The notes: generated by a model from the letters alone, not told the origin. Numbered from the stretch's first letter, positions 17,976 through 26,696 are shown. The stretch: 64,000 nt of DNA from Pseudomonas nitroreducens (GCF_014204515.1 NZ_JACHLI010000013.1:109213-173212); one strand, 5' to 3'. Numbers and translations are program-made.

Positions 17976-19463
17976 ATGGTTCCCGTAATAGCCCTGGTGG
18001 GCCGCCCGAACGTCGGCAAGTCCACCCTGTTCAACCGCCTGACCCGCACCCGCGACGCCATCGTCGCCGAGTACGCCGGGCTGACCCGAGACCGCCAGTA
18101 CGGCGAGGCCAAGTGGCAGGGCAAGAAATTCATCGTCATCGATACCGGTGGTATCTCCGGTGACGAGGAAGGCATCGATGCGAAGATGGCCGAGCAGTCC
18201 CTGCAGGCCATCGAAGAGGCCGATGCCGTCCTGTTCATGGTCGACTCCCGCGCCGGCCTGACCGCCGCCGACGAGATGATCGGCGAGCACCTGCGCAAGA
18301 AGAACAAGCGCACCTACCTGGTGGCCAACAAGGTCGACACCGTCGATCCGGACATCGCCCGCGCCGAGTTCAGCCCGCTGGCCCTGGGGCACGCGATCCC
18401 GATCGCCGCCGCCCACGGCCGCGGCATCACCCAGATGCTCCAGGAAGCCCTGGGCGAGATGTTCGCGCCCGAGCCGGAAGCGCCGGAAGACAACGACCTG
18501 CCCGGCGAGATGGAAGAAGTCGCCGAAGGCGAGGAAGCCAAGCGCATCCCCGGCCCGAGCGAGAAGGATGGCATCAAGATCGCCATCATCGGTCGCCCCA
18601 ACGTCGGCAAGTCCACGCTGGTGAACCGCATGCTCGGCGAAGAGCGGGTGATCGTCTACGACCAGGCCGGCACCACCCGCGACAGCATCTACATCCCCTT
18701 CGAGCGCAACGAAGAGAAGTACACCCTGATCGACACCGCCGGCGTGCGTCGCCGCGGCAAGATCTTCGAGGCGGTGGAAAAGTTCTCCGTGGTGAAGACC
18801 CTGCAGGCGATCCAGGACGCCAACGTGGTCATCTTCGTCATGGACGCCCGCGAAGGTGTGGTCGAGCATGACCTCAACCTGCTCGGCTTCGTGCTGGAGA
18901 CCGGCCGCGCGCTGGTCATCGCGCTGAACAAGTGGGACGGCATGGAATCGGCCGAGCGCGATTACGTGAAGACCGAGCTGGAACGCCGGCTGATGTTCGC
19001 CGACTTCGCCGACATCCACTTCATCTCCGCGCTGCACGGCACCGGCGTTGGCCATCTGTACAAATCGGTGCAGGACTCATTCCGTTCCGCCGTGACCCGC
19101 TGGCCCACCAGCAAGCTCACGCAGATCCTCGAAGACGCCATCCAGGTCCACCAGCCGCCGATGGTCAACGGCCGCCGCATCAAGCTGCGCTATGCGCACC
19201 TGGGCGGCGCCAACCCGCCGCTGATCGTGATCCACGGTAACCAGGTCGATGCTGTACCCAAGGCCTATACCCGTTACCTGGAGAAGACCTTCCGCCGTGT
19301 GCTGAAGCTGGTCGGCACGCCGATCCGCATCGAGTACAAGGGTGGTGACAACCCGTTCGAGGGCAAGAAGACCCAGCTCACCGATCGCCAGGTCAACAAG
19401 AAGCGCCGCCTGATGTCGCACCACAAGAAGGCCGAGAAGAAGAAGAAGGACAAACGTAAATAA
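17976..19463 (+). CDS. der: Ribosome biogenesis GTPase Der (EngA)
   Basis: Der is an essential double GTPase needed for 50S subunit maturation. The 495-residue protein has two tandem G domains, each with a GRPNVGKST P-loop (near residues 8 and 209), matching DTAG/DTGG switch motifs and NKxD-type motifs (ANKVDT and ALNKWD). A KH-like C-terminal domain and a lysine-rich tail (HHKKAEKKKKDKRK) complete it. GGAGA lies before the ATG. Confidence 0.97.
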   Translation: MVPVIALVGRPNVGKSTLFNRLTRTRDAIVAEYAGLTRDRQYGEAKWQGKKFIVIDTGGISGDEEGIDAKMAEQSLQAIEEADAVLFMVDSRAGLTAADEMIGEHLRKKNKRTYLVANKVDTVDPDIARAEFSPLALGHAIPIAAAHGRGITQMLQEALGEMFAPEPEAPEDNDLPGEMEEVAEGEEAKRIPGPSEKDGIKIAIIGRPNVGKSTLVNRMLGEERVIVYDQAGTTRDSIYIPFERNEEKYTLIDTAGVRRRGKIFEAVEKFSVVKTLQAIQDANVVIFVMDAREGVVEHDLNLLGFVLETGRALVIALNKWDGMESAERDYVKTELERRLMFADFADIHFISALHGTGVGHLYKSVQDSFRSAVTRWPTSKLTQILEDAIQVHQPPMVNGRRIKLRYAHLGGANPPLIVIHGNQVDAVPKAYTRYLEKTFRRVLKLVGTPIRIEYKGGDNPFEGKKTQLTDRQVNKKRRLMSHHKKAEKKKKDKRK

Positions 19464-19472
19464 CGTCTGTCG

Positions 19473-19541
19473 GGCTTCAGACCGCAAGCCGCAGGCGATA
19501 GAGTAGGGACTTCCCTCTCATCGCCTGCAGCCTGTAGTCAC
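19473..19541. repeat. CTGCAGGC-type palindromic repeat
   Basis: GCAGGCGATAGAG and CTCTCATCGCCTGC form a hairpin with an 11-nt loop region between der and the aminotransferase gene. The flanks (GCTTCAGACCGCAAGCC, GCAGCCTGTAGTC) resemble the repeats at 9904 and 39461. Confidence 0.7.
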
Positions 19542-19544
19542 GCC

Positions 19545-20693
19545 ATGCTTACCAGCAAACTGCCGAATGTCGGCACCACCATCTTCACCCGCATGTCCCA
19601 GCTCGCCGCACAAAGCGGGGCGCTGAACCTCTCCCAGGGCTTCCCGGACTTTCCCGGCCCTGCGCCGTTGCTCGAAGCCGTCGGCCGCCACGTGATGGCC
19701 GGGCACAACCAGTACAGCCCGATGACCGGTCTGCCGGCGCTGCGCGAGCAGGTCGCGCTCAAGGTCGCCAGCCTCTACGGCCGCACTGTCAGCGCCGATG
19801 CCGAGGTAACCATCGTTCCCGGCGCCACCGAAGGCATCTTCTGCGCGGTGCAGGCGCTGATCCGCGCTGGCGATGAAGCCATCGTCCTCGACCCCTGCTA
19901 CGACAGCTACGAGCCCTCGGTGGAACTGGCCGGCGGCCGCTGCGTGCACGTCGCCCTGAGCCAGCCGGACTTCCGTATCGACTGGCAGCGCCTGGCCGAT
20001 GCCATCACCCCGCGCACCCGACTAATCTTCCTCAACAGCCCGCACAACCCCAGCGGCGCGCTGATCGACCGCGCCGACCTGGATCGCCTGGCCGAGCTGA
20101 TCCGTGATCGCGAGGTCTATGTGATCAGCGACGAGGTCTACGAGCACCTGATCTATGACGGTGTGCAGCACGCCAGCGTGCTGGCCCACGACGAGCTGTA
20201 CCCGCGCGCCTTCGTCATCAGCTCCTTCGGCAAGACCTACCACGTCACCGGCTGGAAGACCGGCTACGTGGTGGCGCCGCCAGCGCTGTCGGCAGAGATG
20301 CGCAAGATCCACCAGTACGTGAACTTCTGCGGCGTGACTCCGCTGCAGTACGCGCTGGCCGACTTCATGGCCGCGCACCCCGAACACCTGCGCGAGCTGC
20401 CGGCGTTCTACCAGACCAAGCGCGATCTGTTCTGCGACCTGCTGGAAGGCTCGCGCTTCACCTTCCAGCGCGCCGCCGGCACCTACTTCCAGGTGGTGGA
20501 TTACTCGGCGATCCGCCCGGACCTTGATGACGTCGCCATGTCCGAATGGCTGACCACCGAGCACGGCGTCGCCGCCATCCCGGTCTCGGTGTTCTACCAG
20601 CAGGCTCCGGCGGACATGCGCCTGGTGCGCTTCTGCTTCGCCAAGAAAGAGGAGACGCTGCGCCAGGCAGCGGAACGACTATGCGCGATCTGA
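19545..20693 (+). CDS. PLP-dependent aminotransferase (methionine/glutamine keto-acid type)
   Basis: The 382-residue protein is a fold-type I class I/II aminotransferase. The PLP lysine lies in the SFGKTYHVTGWKTGYVV stretch, and NSPHNPSGALI and the start TNLSQGFPDFPG-like element (LNLSQGFPDFPGPAP) are those of the YbdL/kynurenine aminotransferase group. Members such as E. coli YbdL act on methionine and other amino acids. The next gene, overlapping by 13 nt, is an omega-amidase-like nitrilase. This pairing fits a glutamine transaminase/omega-amidase pathway that salvages keto acids such as 4-methylthio-2-oxobutyrate. Substrate is inferred from context. Confidence 0.85.
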   Translation: MLTSKLPNVGTTIFTRMSQLAAQSGALNLSQGFPDFPGPAPLLEAVGRHVMAGHNQYSPMTGLPALREQVALKVASLYGRTVSADAEVTIVPGATEGIFCAVQALIRAGDEAIVLDPCYDSYEPSVELAGGRCVHVALSQPDFRIDWQRLADAITPRTRLIFLNSPHNPSGALIDRADLDRLAELIRDREVYVISDEVYEHLIYDGVQHASVLAHDELYPRAFVISSFGKTYHVTGWKTGYVVAPPALSAEMRKIHQYVNFCGVTPLQYALADFMAAHPEHLRELPAFYQTKRDLFCDLLEGSRFTFQRAAGTYFQVVDYSAIRPDLDDVAMSEWLTTEHGVAAIPVSVFYQQAPADMRLVRFCFAKKEETLRQAAERLCAI

Positions 20694-21475
20694 CTCAACT
20701 GGCCGATCTGAAACTGGCGCTGGTGCAGACCACCCTGGTCTGGCACGACGCCAGGGCCAACCGCGAGCGCTTCGAGGCGTTGCTGGAAAGCGCCCGCGGT
20801 GCCGACGTGGTGATCCTCCCGGAGATGTTCACCACTGGCTTCTCCATGGACTCCGAGGCACTGGCCGAGGCGGAGGAGGGCGAGACCTACGCCTGGCTGC
20901 GCGAACAGGCTGCCCGGCTCGATGCCGTGGTTTGCGGTAGCGTCATTATCCGCGCAGCAGACGGTAGCCATCGCAACCGTCTGCTCTGGGCGCGCCCGGA
21001 TGGCGAAATGCAGCATTACGACAAGCGCCATCTGTTCCGCATGGCCGGCGAGCACCAGCACTACACTCCGGGCGAGCAGCAGGTTCTGCTGGAATGGAAG
21101 GGCTGGCGGATTCGCCCGCTGGTCTGCTACGACCTGCGCTTCCCGGTGTGGAGCCGTGACGCCCAGGACACCGACCTGCTGCTCTACACCGCCAACTGGC
21201 CGGCCGCGCGCCGCCAGCACTGGAACCGCCTGCTGCCGGCGCGGGCCATCGAGAACCTGTGCTACGTCGCGGCGGTCAACCGCGTCGGCGAAGACGGCAA
21301 GGGTCACGCCTATTCGGGCGACAGCCAGGTGCTGGACTTCCAGGGCGACAACCTGCTCGCCGCTGGCAACGCCGACGGCGTATTCCAGATTGCCCTGAGC
21401 GCGGCGGAGCTGGCGGCTTACCGTGAGCGCTTCCCGGCCAATCTGGATGCGGACGAGTTCGATATCCGCGGGTAG
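20681..21475 (+). CDS. Omega-amidase YafV-like carbon-nitrogen hydrolase
   Basis: The 264-residue protein belongs to the nitrilase superfamily. The catalytic Glu-Lys-Cys triad is visible as ILPEMFTTGFSM, YDKRHLFRMAGEH and LVCYDLRFPVW. The MFTTGFSM and HLFRMAGEHQHYTPG elements are typical of the YafV/omega-amidase branch, which hydrolyses 2-oxoglutaramate. The ATG at 20681 lies inside the 3' end of the aminotransferase gene, so the two are likely translationally coupled. Upstream start candidates in the same frame belong to shadow sequence. Confidence 0.85.
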   Translation: MRDLTQLADLKLALVQTTLVWHDARANRERFEALLESARGADVVILPEMFTTGFSMDSEALAEAEEGETYAWLREQAARLDAVVCGSVIIRAADGSHRNRLLWARPDGEMQHYDKRHLFRMAGEHQHYTPGEQQVLLEWKGWRIRPLVCYDLRFPVWSRDAQDTDLLLYTANWPAARRQHWNRLLPARAIENLCYVAAVNRVGEDGKGHAYSGDSQVLDFQGDNLLAAGNADGVFQIALSAAELAAYRERFPANLDADEFDIRG

Positions 21476-21485
21476 CCGGAGGCCA

Positions 21486-21548
21486 ATCGCGGACGGAGTC
21501 CGCTCCTACGAAACCTGACACCGCGTAGGAGCGAACTCCGTCCGCGAT
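21486..21548. repeat. Inverted pair of GTAGGAGCGGA-type repeats
   Basis: The arm ATCGCGGACGGAGTCC plus GCTCCTACG is mirrored by CGTAGGAGCGAACTCC plus GTCCGCGAT. It is a member of the same family as the repeat at 1605 and lies 10 nt after the amidase stop. Confidence 0.87.
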
Positions 21549-21585
21549 GTCTTCGCCCCGCTGAGCACGTACCGGGCGCCAGCAG

Positions 21586-21663
21586 TAGGATGGTGTGGAG
21601 CGAAGCGATACCCATCAATCGCAGCACCGACAGCATGGGTATCGCTCCGCTCCACCCATCCTG
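21586..21663. repeat. GTAGGATGG/GGTATCGC-type palindromic repeat
   Basis: GTAGGATGGTGTGGAGCG, then GCGATACCCAT, is mirrored by ATGGGTATCGC, then CGCTCCACCCATCCTGC. A second full copy of this family lies at 35599-35681. In both places it follows a GTAGGAGCGGA-type pair. Confidence 0.87.
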
Positions 21664-21688
21664 CGGTCAGCGTTGACCTGGAATTTCC

Positions 21689-22642
21689 TCAATAGGCGCT
21701 GGCGGTGTTCAACCGCTGGATCGCCTCGTCGCTGAGCTTCAGCTCCACCGCTGCGATCAGGTCTGGCAACTGCTCCAGCTTGGAAGCGCTGGCAATCGGC
21801 GCGGTGATGCTCGGGCGGGCCATCAGCCAGGCCAGGGCGACCTGGGTCGGCGTGGCATTCAGCTCGCCGGCCACGGCCTCCAGCGCATCGAGGATGGCGA
21901 AGCCGCGTTCGTTCATGAAGTTCTTCACCTTGTAGCCGCGCACGCTGCTCTTGCCCAGGTCGTCCTCGCGGCGGTACTTGCCGGTGAGGAAACCGGCCGC
22001 CAGGGAGTAGAAGTTGATTACCCCCAGGCCCAGCTGCTGCACCGTCGGTTCCAGCTGGGTCTCGTAGTTGGCGCGGTCATACAGGTTGTAGTTGGGCTGC
22101 AGGCTCTGGTAGTGCGGCAGCTTGAGCCGCGTACAGAGCTCGTGGGCTTCACGCAGGCGCTCGGCGTCAAAGTTGGAGGCGCCGATCCCCCGCACCTTGC
22201 CGCGCTCCACCGCCTCGGCGAAGGCACCCATGGTTTCCTCCAGCGAGGTGTGCGGGTCGTCGCAGTGGGACTGGTAGAGGTCGATGTAATCGGTCTGCAG
22301 GCGCTTGAGCGAGCGCTCCAGGGCCTGCTCGATGTACACCGCCGACAGCCCCTTATGGCCATTGCCCATGTCCATGCCGACCTTGGTGGCGATGATCACC
22401 TGGTTGCGCTTGCCGGTCTTCTTCAGCCATTTGCCGATCAGGGTTTCCGACTCGCCGCCGGCGTGCCCCGGCGCCCAGCGCGAGTAGACGTCGGCGGTGT
22501 CGATGCAGTTGAGCCCGGCGTCCAGCAGTGCGTCCAGCAAGCGAAACGAGGTCGCCTCGTCGGCGGACCAGCCGAACACATTGCCGCCGAAGACCAGAGC
22601 GGGAATCTTCAGGCCCGATTGTCCGAGTTCGCGTGTACGCAT
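21689..22642 (-). CDS. Aldo/keto reductase
   Basis: The 317-residue protein is an NAD(P)H-dependent aldo/keto reductase. Its catalytic tetrad is visible: Asp and Tyr in NCIDTADVYSRW, Lys in VIIATKVGMD, and His in DLYQSHCDDP. The N-terminal MRTRELGQSGLKIPALVFGGNVFGW matches the family's usual opening. GAGGAG lies nine bases before the ATG at 22642; the frame is open much further upstream but without family similarity. The substrate cannot be told from sequence. It diverges from the small hypothetical gene at 22793. Confidence 0.9.
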   Translation of the reverse strand: MRTRELGQSGLKIPALVFGGNVFGWSADEATSFRLLDALLDAGLNCIDTADVYSRWAPGHAGGESETLIGKWLKKTGKRNQVIIATKVGMDMGNGHKGLSAVYIEQALERSLKRLQTDYIDLYQSHCDDPHTSLEETMGAFAEAVERGKVRGIGASNFDAERLREAHELCTRLKLPHYQSLQPNYNLYDRANYETQLEPTVQQLGLGVINFYSLAAGFLTGKYRREDDLGKSSVRGYKVKNFMNERGFAILDALEAVAGELNATPTQVALAWLMARPSITAPIASASKLEQLPDLIAAVELKLSDEAIQRLNTASAY

Positions 22643-22792
22643 CGGCTTTGGCTCCTCAGGAGATGTGTGGGTTGGGGGATGTGCGGGAACCCTCAGTGTA
22701 GACGGGCTGCCGCCTGCCGCGGGGCGGATTGCCCGGCAACCGCACGCCGGCTGGTCTATCATGGCGCCCAGCCCATCTGCCGAGTGCCCGCC

Positions 22793-23125
22793 ATGACCAT
22801 GACTCCCTACCTGCTGGACCAGCTGGAAACCGCCGACATGCTGTTGATCGACGGTCTGCACGCCTGGCAGTTCGAGCTCAACGAGGCATTGCTGGACCAG
22901 GCCGATGCTGCCGCCCATGCCGACCAGCCGTTCGCCAGCGAAGACGTGGTGCTGCAGATCGAGTCCCTGGATGGCCGCGACCGCCGCGAGTGGCGCTTCA
23001 GCTACAACCAGGTGATGGAGGCCAGCTACCAGGCCGAGGACGAGACCTGGCTGCTGCAGGCGGGGGACAAGCAGCATCGACTCTGCTGCCTGGGCGCCGT
23101 CACCGCCAGCGGCGACGACGAGTAA
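22793..23125 (+). CDS. Conserved hypothetical acidic protein
   Basis: The 110-residue protein is soluble, acidic and without signal peptide or membrane segment. It begins MTMTPYLLDQLETADMLLIDGLHAW and has a C-terminal stretch DKQHRLCCLGAV with a Cys pair. It may be one of the small Pseudomonas-restricted families of unknown function (DUF5629 is a possibility that I cannot confirm). The ATG at 22793 gives a compact protein; an in-frame ATG at 22799 would shorten it by two residues. An intrinsic terminator follows directly, supporting it as a real transcribed gene. Confidence 0.65.
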   Translation: MTMTPYLLDQLETADMLLIDGLHAWQFELNEALLDQADAAAHADQPFASEDVVLQIESLDGRDRREWRFSYNQVMEASYQAEDETWLLQAGDKQHRLCCLGAVTASGDDE

Positions 23126-23144
23126 GCGTCCCCTGACAACGAAG

Positions 23145-23167
23145 AAGGCCCCGCGAGGGGCCTTTTT
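23145..23167 (+). terminator. Intrinsic terminator between two convergent genes
   Basis: AAGGCCCC, GCGA loop, GGGGCCTT then TTT lies between the small hypothetical gene and the convergent OprD-family gene and may serve the former. Confidence 0.82.
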
Positions 23168-23173
23168 CATGGC

Positions 23174-24412
23174 TCAGAACGCCAGCGGATAGCTGGTGAT
23201 GAAGCGCACCTCGTCATAGTCGCTGGCGTAGCTGCTGCGTACGGTGGAGGTGCGCATGAGGAACGCCAGCTTCTGCAGCGGACCGCTCTGGATCGTGTAG
23301 CCGATATCGGTATCGCGTTCGTACTCGTGGCCGTCGCTCTGGCCGGGGCGCGAGATATCGGTGCCCTTGGTGTAGCGCGTCATCAGGGTCAGGCCCGGCA
23401 GCCCGAGGCTGGCGAAGTCGTAGTCGTAGCGCAGCTGGTAGGAGCGCTCCTGCGCCCAGAAGAACCCGCCATTGGTGACCCAGTTGACCAGGTACGGCTG
23501 CGGCGTATTGCCCAGCAGCATGGGGAACATGTCTTCGCCGAGCATGCGCTGGTAGGTCGCCGAAAGCATGTGGCCGCCGTGCTTCACGCCGAGCCGCGCG
23601 CCATAGGCGCGGTTGTCGATGCGCCCGGCCAGTGCCTGCCCGGATTCCTCATTATTGAAGTAGCTCAGCGTGCCGAGCAGCGCGGTTTTCTCTCCCAGCG
23701 GCTGCTTGAAGTTGGCACCGACGTAGTGCTGGTCGTAGATGTCCTGCAGCTGGGCGAAGTAGTAGCTGGTGGACAGGCCGGGTGTCCATTGCGCATCGAC
23801 GCCGCCCAGGTTCAGCTGGTTGCTGTCCTGGCTGGCAGGGCGGGTGGCCAGGTAGAACGACTCGCGGTCACTGGAGGCGCGAGTGCTGGTGTTCCACAGC
23901 TGCGCAACAGTGAATTTGAAGCGCTCCGACTCCTTCGACTCCAGCATCACACCCTGGAAGGTCTGCGGCAGCACGCGCACGTCATCCTGGAAGATCACCG
24001 GCAGGCGCGGCTCCAGCAGGCCGACCCGCAGCGTGGTCTTCGAGTAGCGCAACTTGAGCGTGGCGCCGCCACGGCTGAAGTCATCCACCGGCTCGCCGGT
24101 GCTGCGGTCATAGGGCAGGTTGCTGTCGTTGCTGGTGCCGGCACCGCCGTCGAGTTTCAAGGCGTAGAAGCCGGTGAAATCGACGCCGACACCGATGGTG
24201 CCTTCGCTGAAGCCGGAGCTGAAACGCGCCAGTACGGCCTGGGACAAGCTGCCCGCCTGGGATTGCGCGGCGTTGTCCTGGCGATAGTCGCGCAGCATGT
24301 AGAAGTTGCGCAGAGTAGTGTCCAGGCGGCTGTCGTCGATCAGGTCAGCCTGGGCGCAGAGGGGCATCAGCGCGCCGCACAGCAGCGCACCGGTAAAGCG
24401 ATTACGGAACAT
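23174..24412 (-). CDS. OprD-family outer membrane porin
   Basis: The 412-residue protein has a signal peptide (MFRNRFTGALLCGALMPLCAQA) and the OprD-family opening DLIDDSRLDTTLRNFYMLRDY. Further motifs such as NEESGQALAGRIDNRAYGARLG and the C-terminal YASDYDEVRFITSYPLAF with a terminal Phe are typical of this 18-stranded substrate-specific porin family. An ATG two codons upstream (24418) abuts the AGGAG too closely, so 24412 is preferred. It is followed upstream on the same strand by an MFS transporter gene only 80 nt away. The pair probably imports one small organic substrate across both membranes; its identity is not visible. Confidence 0.9.
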   Translation of the reverse strand: MFRNRFTGALLCGALMPLCAQADLIDDSRLDTTLRNFYMLRDYRQDNAAQSQAGSLSQAVLARFSSGFSEGTIGVGVDFTGFYALKLDGGAGTSNDSNLPYDRSTGEPVDDFSRGGATLKLRYSKTTLRVGLLEPRLPVIFQDDVRVLPQTFQGVMLESKESERFKFTVAQLWNTSTRASSDRESFYLATRPASQDSNQLNLGGVDAQWTPGLSTSYYFAQLQDIYDQHYVGANFKQPLGEKTALLGTLSYFNNEESGQALAGRIDNRAYGARLGVKHGGHMLSATYQRMLGEDMFPMLLGNTPQPYLVNWVTNGGFFWAQERSYQLRYDYDFASLGLPGLTLMTRYTKGTDISRPGQSDGHEYERDTDIGYTIQSGPLQKLAFLMRTSTVRSSYASDYDEVRFITSYPLAF

Positions 24413-24492
24413 CGTCATCTCCTGGCACCGTTCGCCGGGGCGCGGGGCGTCCTGCCGGCGAACGGGCTTGCGTCTTGTCGAGGCGGGCGCGA

Positions 24493-25866
24493 TCAGTTCG
24501 CGGTGGCGGCGTTGCCGTTCAGGGCGGCGGCGGCTTCGGGCTGGGCCCGTTGTTCTTCGCCCAGGCTGCGGCGAAAGTGCTTGCGCCCGGCGCCCAGCAA
24601 CCACAGGCAGAGCAGCCCGGCGAGGGTGACGATGATGCCGATGGACGAGCCGACGGCCTTCGGGTCCTTGAAGTACTGGTCGGTGAGCAGTGCCACCAGG
24701 GTGGTGCCGACGCCCAGGCCGATCAGGTTGGAGACCAGCAGGAACAGCGCCGAGACCTGCGCGCGCAGGCGGTTGGGCGTGAGCACCTGCATGGCGGCCG
24801 CCGAGGTGGAGATGCAGAAGGCGCAGAAGAACATCGCCGGGCCCATCAGCAGCACCGACAGTTGCAGGCTGCCGGCCGTCACCGAGCCGATGACGAAGGG
24901 AATGGTGCAGGCCGCGCCGAGCATGCCGGCGATCATCGCGGCGTCGCTGCGCCCGCGCTTCTGCAGCACGTCCACCAGCCAGCCGGCGCAGAACACGCCA
25001 GCGGTGTTGAGCACCAGCAGGATGCCGCCGAGGATGTAGCCCACTTCCAGCGGCGTCAGGCCGTACTGGCGGATGTACATGGCCGGCGCCCAGCCCATCA
25101 GCGCGTACTGGCACATGGCGAAGAAGGAGAAGCCCAGGTAATGGCAGGTGAAGGTCGCGCGGTGGCGGCGCAGGAAGCGCAGGCCGTCGCCGATGCTCGC
25201 CTTGTGCTGCGAGTGGGTCTCCCTGCGCGCCGGGTCGCGGATGGTCAGCGCGATCAGCAGCGCCACCAGCACGCCGGGCAGGCCGACGATGAAGAACGCG
25301 ATCTGCCAGGATCGCACCTGGCCCAGCAGGCCCAGGTCGATGGCCGGCACATCGCGCAGCGCCTCGATCACGTAGCCACCGACGAGGAAGGCCAGGCCGC
25401 CGCCGAGGAACGCGCCCATGGAATACAGCCCCAGTGCGCGGCCGAGTTTCTCCTTCGGGAACAGGTCGGCGAGCATCGAGTAGGTCGCCGGTGTCAGCGC
25501 GGCCTCGCCGACGCCCACGCTCATGCGCGCCAGGAACATCTGCAGGAAGTTCTTCGACAGCCCGCACGCGGCGGTGGCGAGACTCCAGAAAGCGACGCCG
25601 ATGGCGATGATCCTGACTCGCGAGGAGCGGTCGGCCAGGTACGCGATGGGCAGCCCCATGAAGGCGTAGAACAGCGAGAAGGCCAGCCCGCTGAGCAGGC
25701 TGAACTGGGTATCGCTGATCTGCAGGTCGGCCTTGATCGGCTCGATCATCAGCGAAAGGATCTGCCGGTCAACGAAGGAGAAGATGTACGCCACCATGCA
25801 CAGCACGACGACATACCAGGAATAGCGCGAAGCGCGGACGGATTGCGGGTGGGATTGCGGGTTCAC
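24493..25866 (-). CDS. Spinster-type MFS transporter
   Basis: The 457-residue protein has about 12 transmembrane segments and the MFS loop 2-3 motif GLPIAYLADRSSRVRII. The opening VVLCMVAYIFSFVDRQILSLMIEPIKADL and the GVGEAALTPATYSMLADLFP stretch are those of the spinster-like branch of MFS carriers. GTG at 25866 is preferred because AGGAG lies nine bases before it; the frame stays open 54 codons further but this part is not membrane-like. It lies upstream of the OprD-family gene and is likely co-transcribed. Confidence 0.87.
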   Translation of the reverse strand: MNPQSHPQSVRASRYSWYVVVLCMVAYIFSFVDRQILSLMIEPIKADLQISDTQFSLLSGLAFSLFYAFMGLPIAYLADRSSRVRIIAIGVAFWSLATAACGLSKNFLQMFLARMSVGVGEAALTPATYSMLADLFPKEKLGRALGLYSMGAFLGGGLAFLVGGYVIEALRDVPAIDLGLLGQVRSWQIAFFIVGLPGVLVALLIALTIRDPARRETHSQHKASIGDGLRFLRRHRATFTCHYLGFSFFAMCQYALMGWAPAMYIRQYGLTPLEVGYILGGILLVLNTAGVFCAGWLVDVLQKRGRSDAAMIAGMLGAACTIPFVIGSVTAGSLQLSVLLMGPAMFFCAFCISTSAAAMQVLTPNRLRAQVSALFLLVSNLIGLGVGTTLVALLTDQYFKDPKAVGSSIGIIVTLAGLLCLWLLGAGRKHFRRSLGEEQRAQPEAAAALNGNAATAN

Positions 25867-25980
25867 GGTTACTGGCTCCTGAAGCGGGTGAAGGCAGATG
25901 GCCAAGCACGTCGAGCTCGTTGTTGTTGTAGGTAACCGGGCGCCTCTGTACGCAAGGCAGGGGCGGCCCAAAGTGTCTGA

Positions 25981-26032
25981 TTGCGTGACACGGTTTTTTG
26001 TTTGCCTGCCGTTTCCACGGCAGTGCACGCAA
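25981..26032. promoter_or_regulatory. Nested inverted repeat upstream of the MFS/porin pair
   Basis: An inner hairpin CTGCCGT-TTCC-ACGGCAG (26006-26023) lies inside an outer pair TTGCGTG (25981) and CACGCAA (26026-26032). It sits about 115 nt before the MFS start and could be an operator or leader structure. Confidence 0.4.
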
Positions 26033-26088
26033 GACTAGGGAAGGGGAGCGGCAGCGGTAATCGGGGCGAGTACCAGCATTGCGGAGAC

Positions 26089-26112
26089 TTCCCCCTAGGG
26101 GGCTAGGGGGAA
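26089..26112. repeat. Perfect 10-bp-arm palindrome TTCCCCCTAG / CTAGGGGGAA
   Basis: The arms are exact complements around a GGGG spacer. It lies 27 nt past the stop of the minus-strand gene at 26139. It has no T-run, so a terminator role is not obvious. Confidence 0.6.
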
Positions 26113-26138
26113 TCTTTAGAGGGTGTGAGGCGGGCGGT

Positions 26139-26615
26139 TCAGATCAGGCCGAGCAGGGCCAGCACGAAGGCACTGCCGAATACCACGGCCATGACCGCGG
26201 CGAGGATCAGCAAGCTGACACCCAAGGCGCGCCAGTTGGAGGCGAATTGGCCACCCTGGGCGGCGTGCTGCTCGACTGCGTCGCCGATTATTTGCTTGGC
26301 GTAACGATGCATGACGATGACGGCGGCAATGTTGAAGGGCGTGGCGGGGACGCTTTCGGGCAGGAGCAGGGCTGCCAGCAGTATCGCGGCGAATACGCCG
26401 ATGCCGGTGATCCAGGCATTACGAACCTGAGCATCGCGTCCCAATCGCTTGAGGTTCTGCGCAATGACCCAGGCGCCAGCGACCGGTGTGCCGAACAAGG
26501 TGGCGATAACGACGGCGGCGAGACGGTAGAGCGGCTCGCCGGTGGCAACGGCTGGACCATCCTGGAGGACTGCGGTTGGCGTCTGGAAGGGATTTTCCTG
26601 CGGTGTGGTCGTCAT
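26139..26615 (-). CDS. Small inner-membrane protein of unknown function
   Basis: The 158-residue protein has a polar N-terminus (TTTPQENPFQTPTAVLQDGP) and about four hydrophobic segments, near residues 29-52, 68-87, 90-102 and 133-157. It ends in a hydrophobic helix. I do not recognise a named family. GGAG lies six bases before the ATG. The gene lies just downstream of leuA's terminator on the same strand, so it probably has its own promoter or receives readthrough. Confidence 0.7.
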   Translation of the reverse strand: MTTTPQENPFQTPTAVLQDGPAVATGEPLYRLAAVVIATLFGTPVAGAWVIAQNLKRLGRDAQVRNAWITGIGVFAAILLAALLLPESVPATPFNIAAVIVMHRYAKQIIGDAVEQHAAQGGQFASNWRALGVSLLILAAVMAVVFGSAFVLALLGLI

Positions 26616-26628
26616 TTCTCACTCCATT

Positions 26629-26661
26629 GAAAAAGCCCCGGACGCACGAAGCATCCGGGGC
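26629..26661 (-). terminator. Intrinsic terminator of leuA
   Basis: On the minus strand GCCCCGGA, an 11-nt loop and TCCGGGGC are followed by TTTTTC. It lies 36 nt after the leuA stop. Confidence 0.87.
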
Positions 26662-26696
26662 AAAGGGACTTCCTTGATGACCAGCGTAGACCAGGC

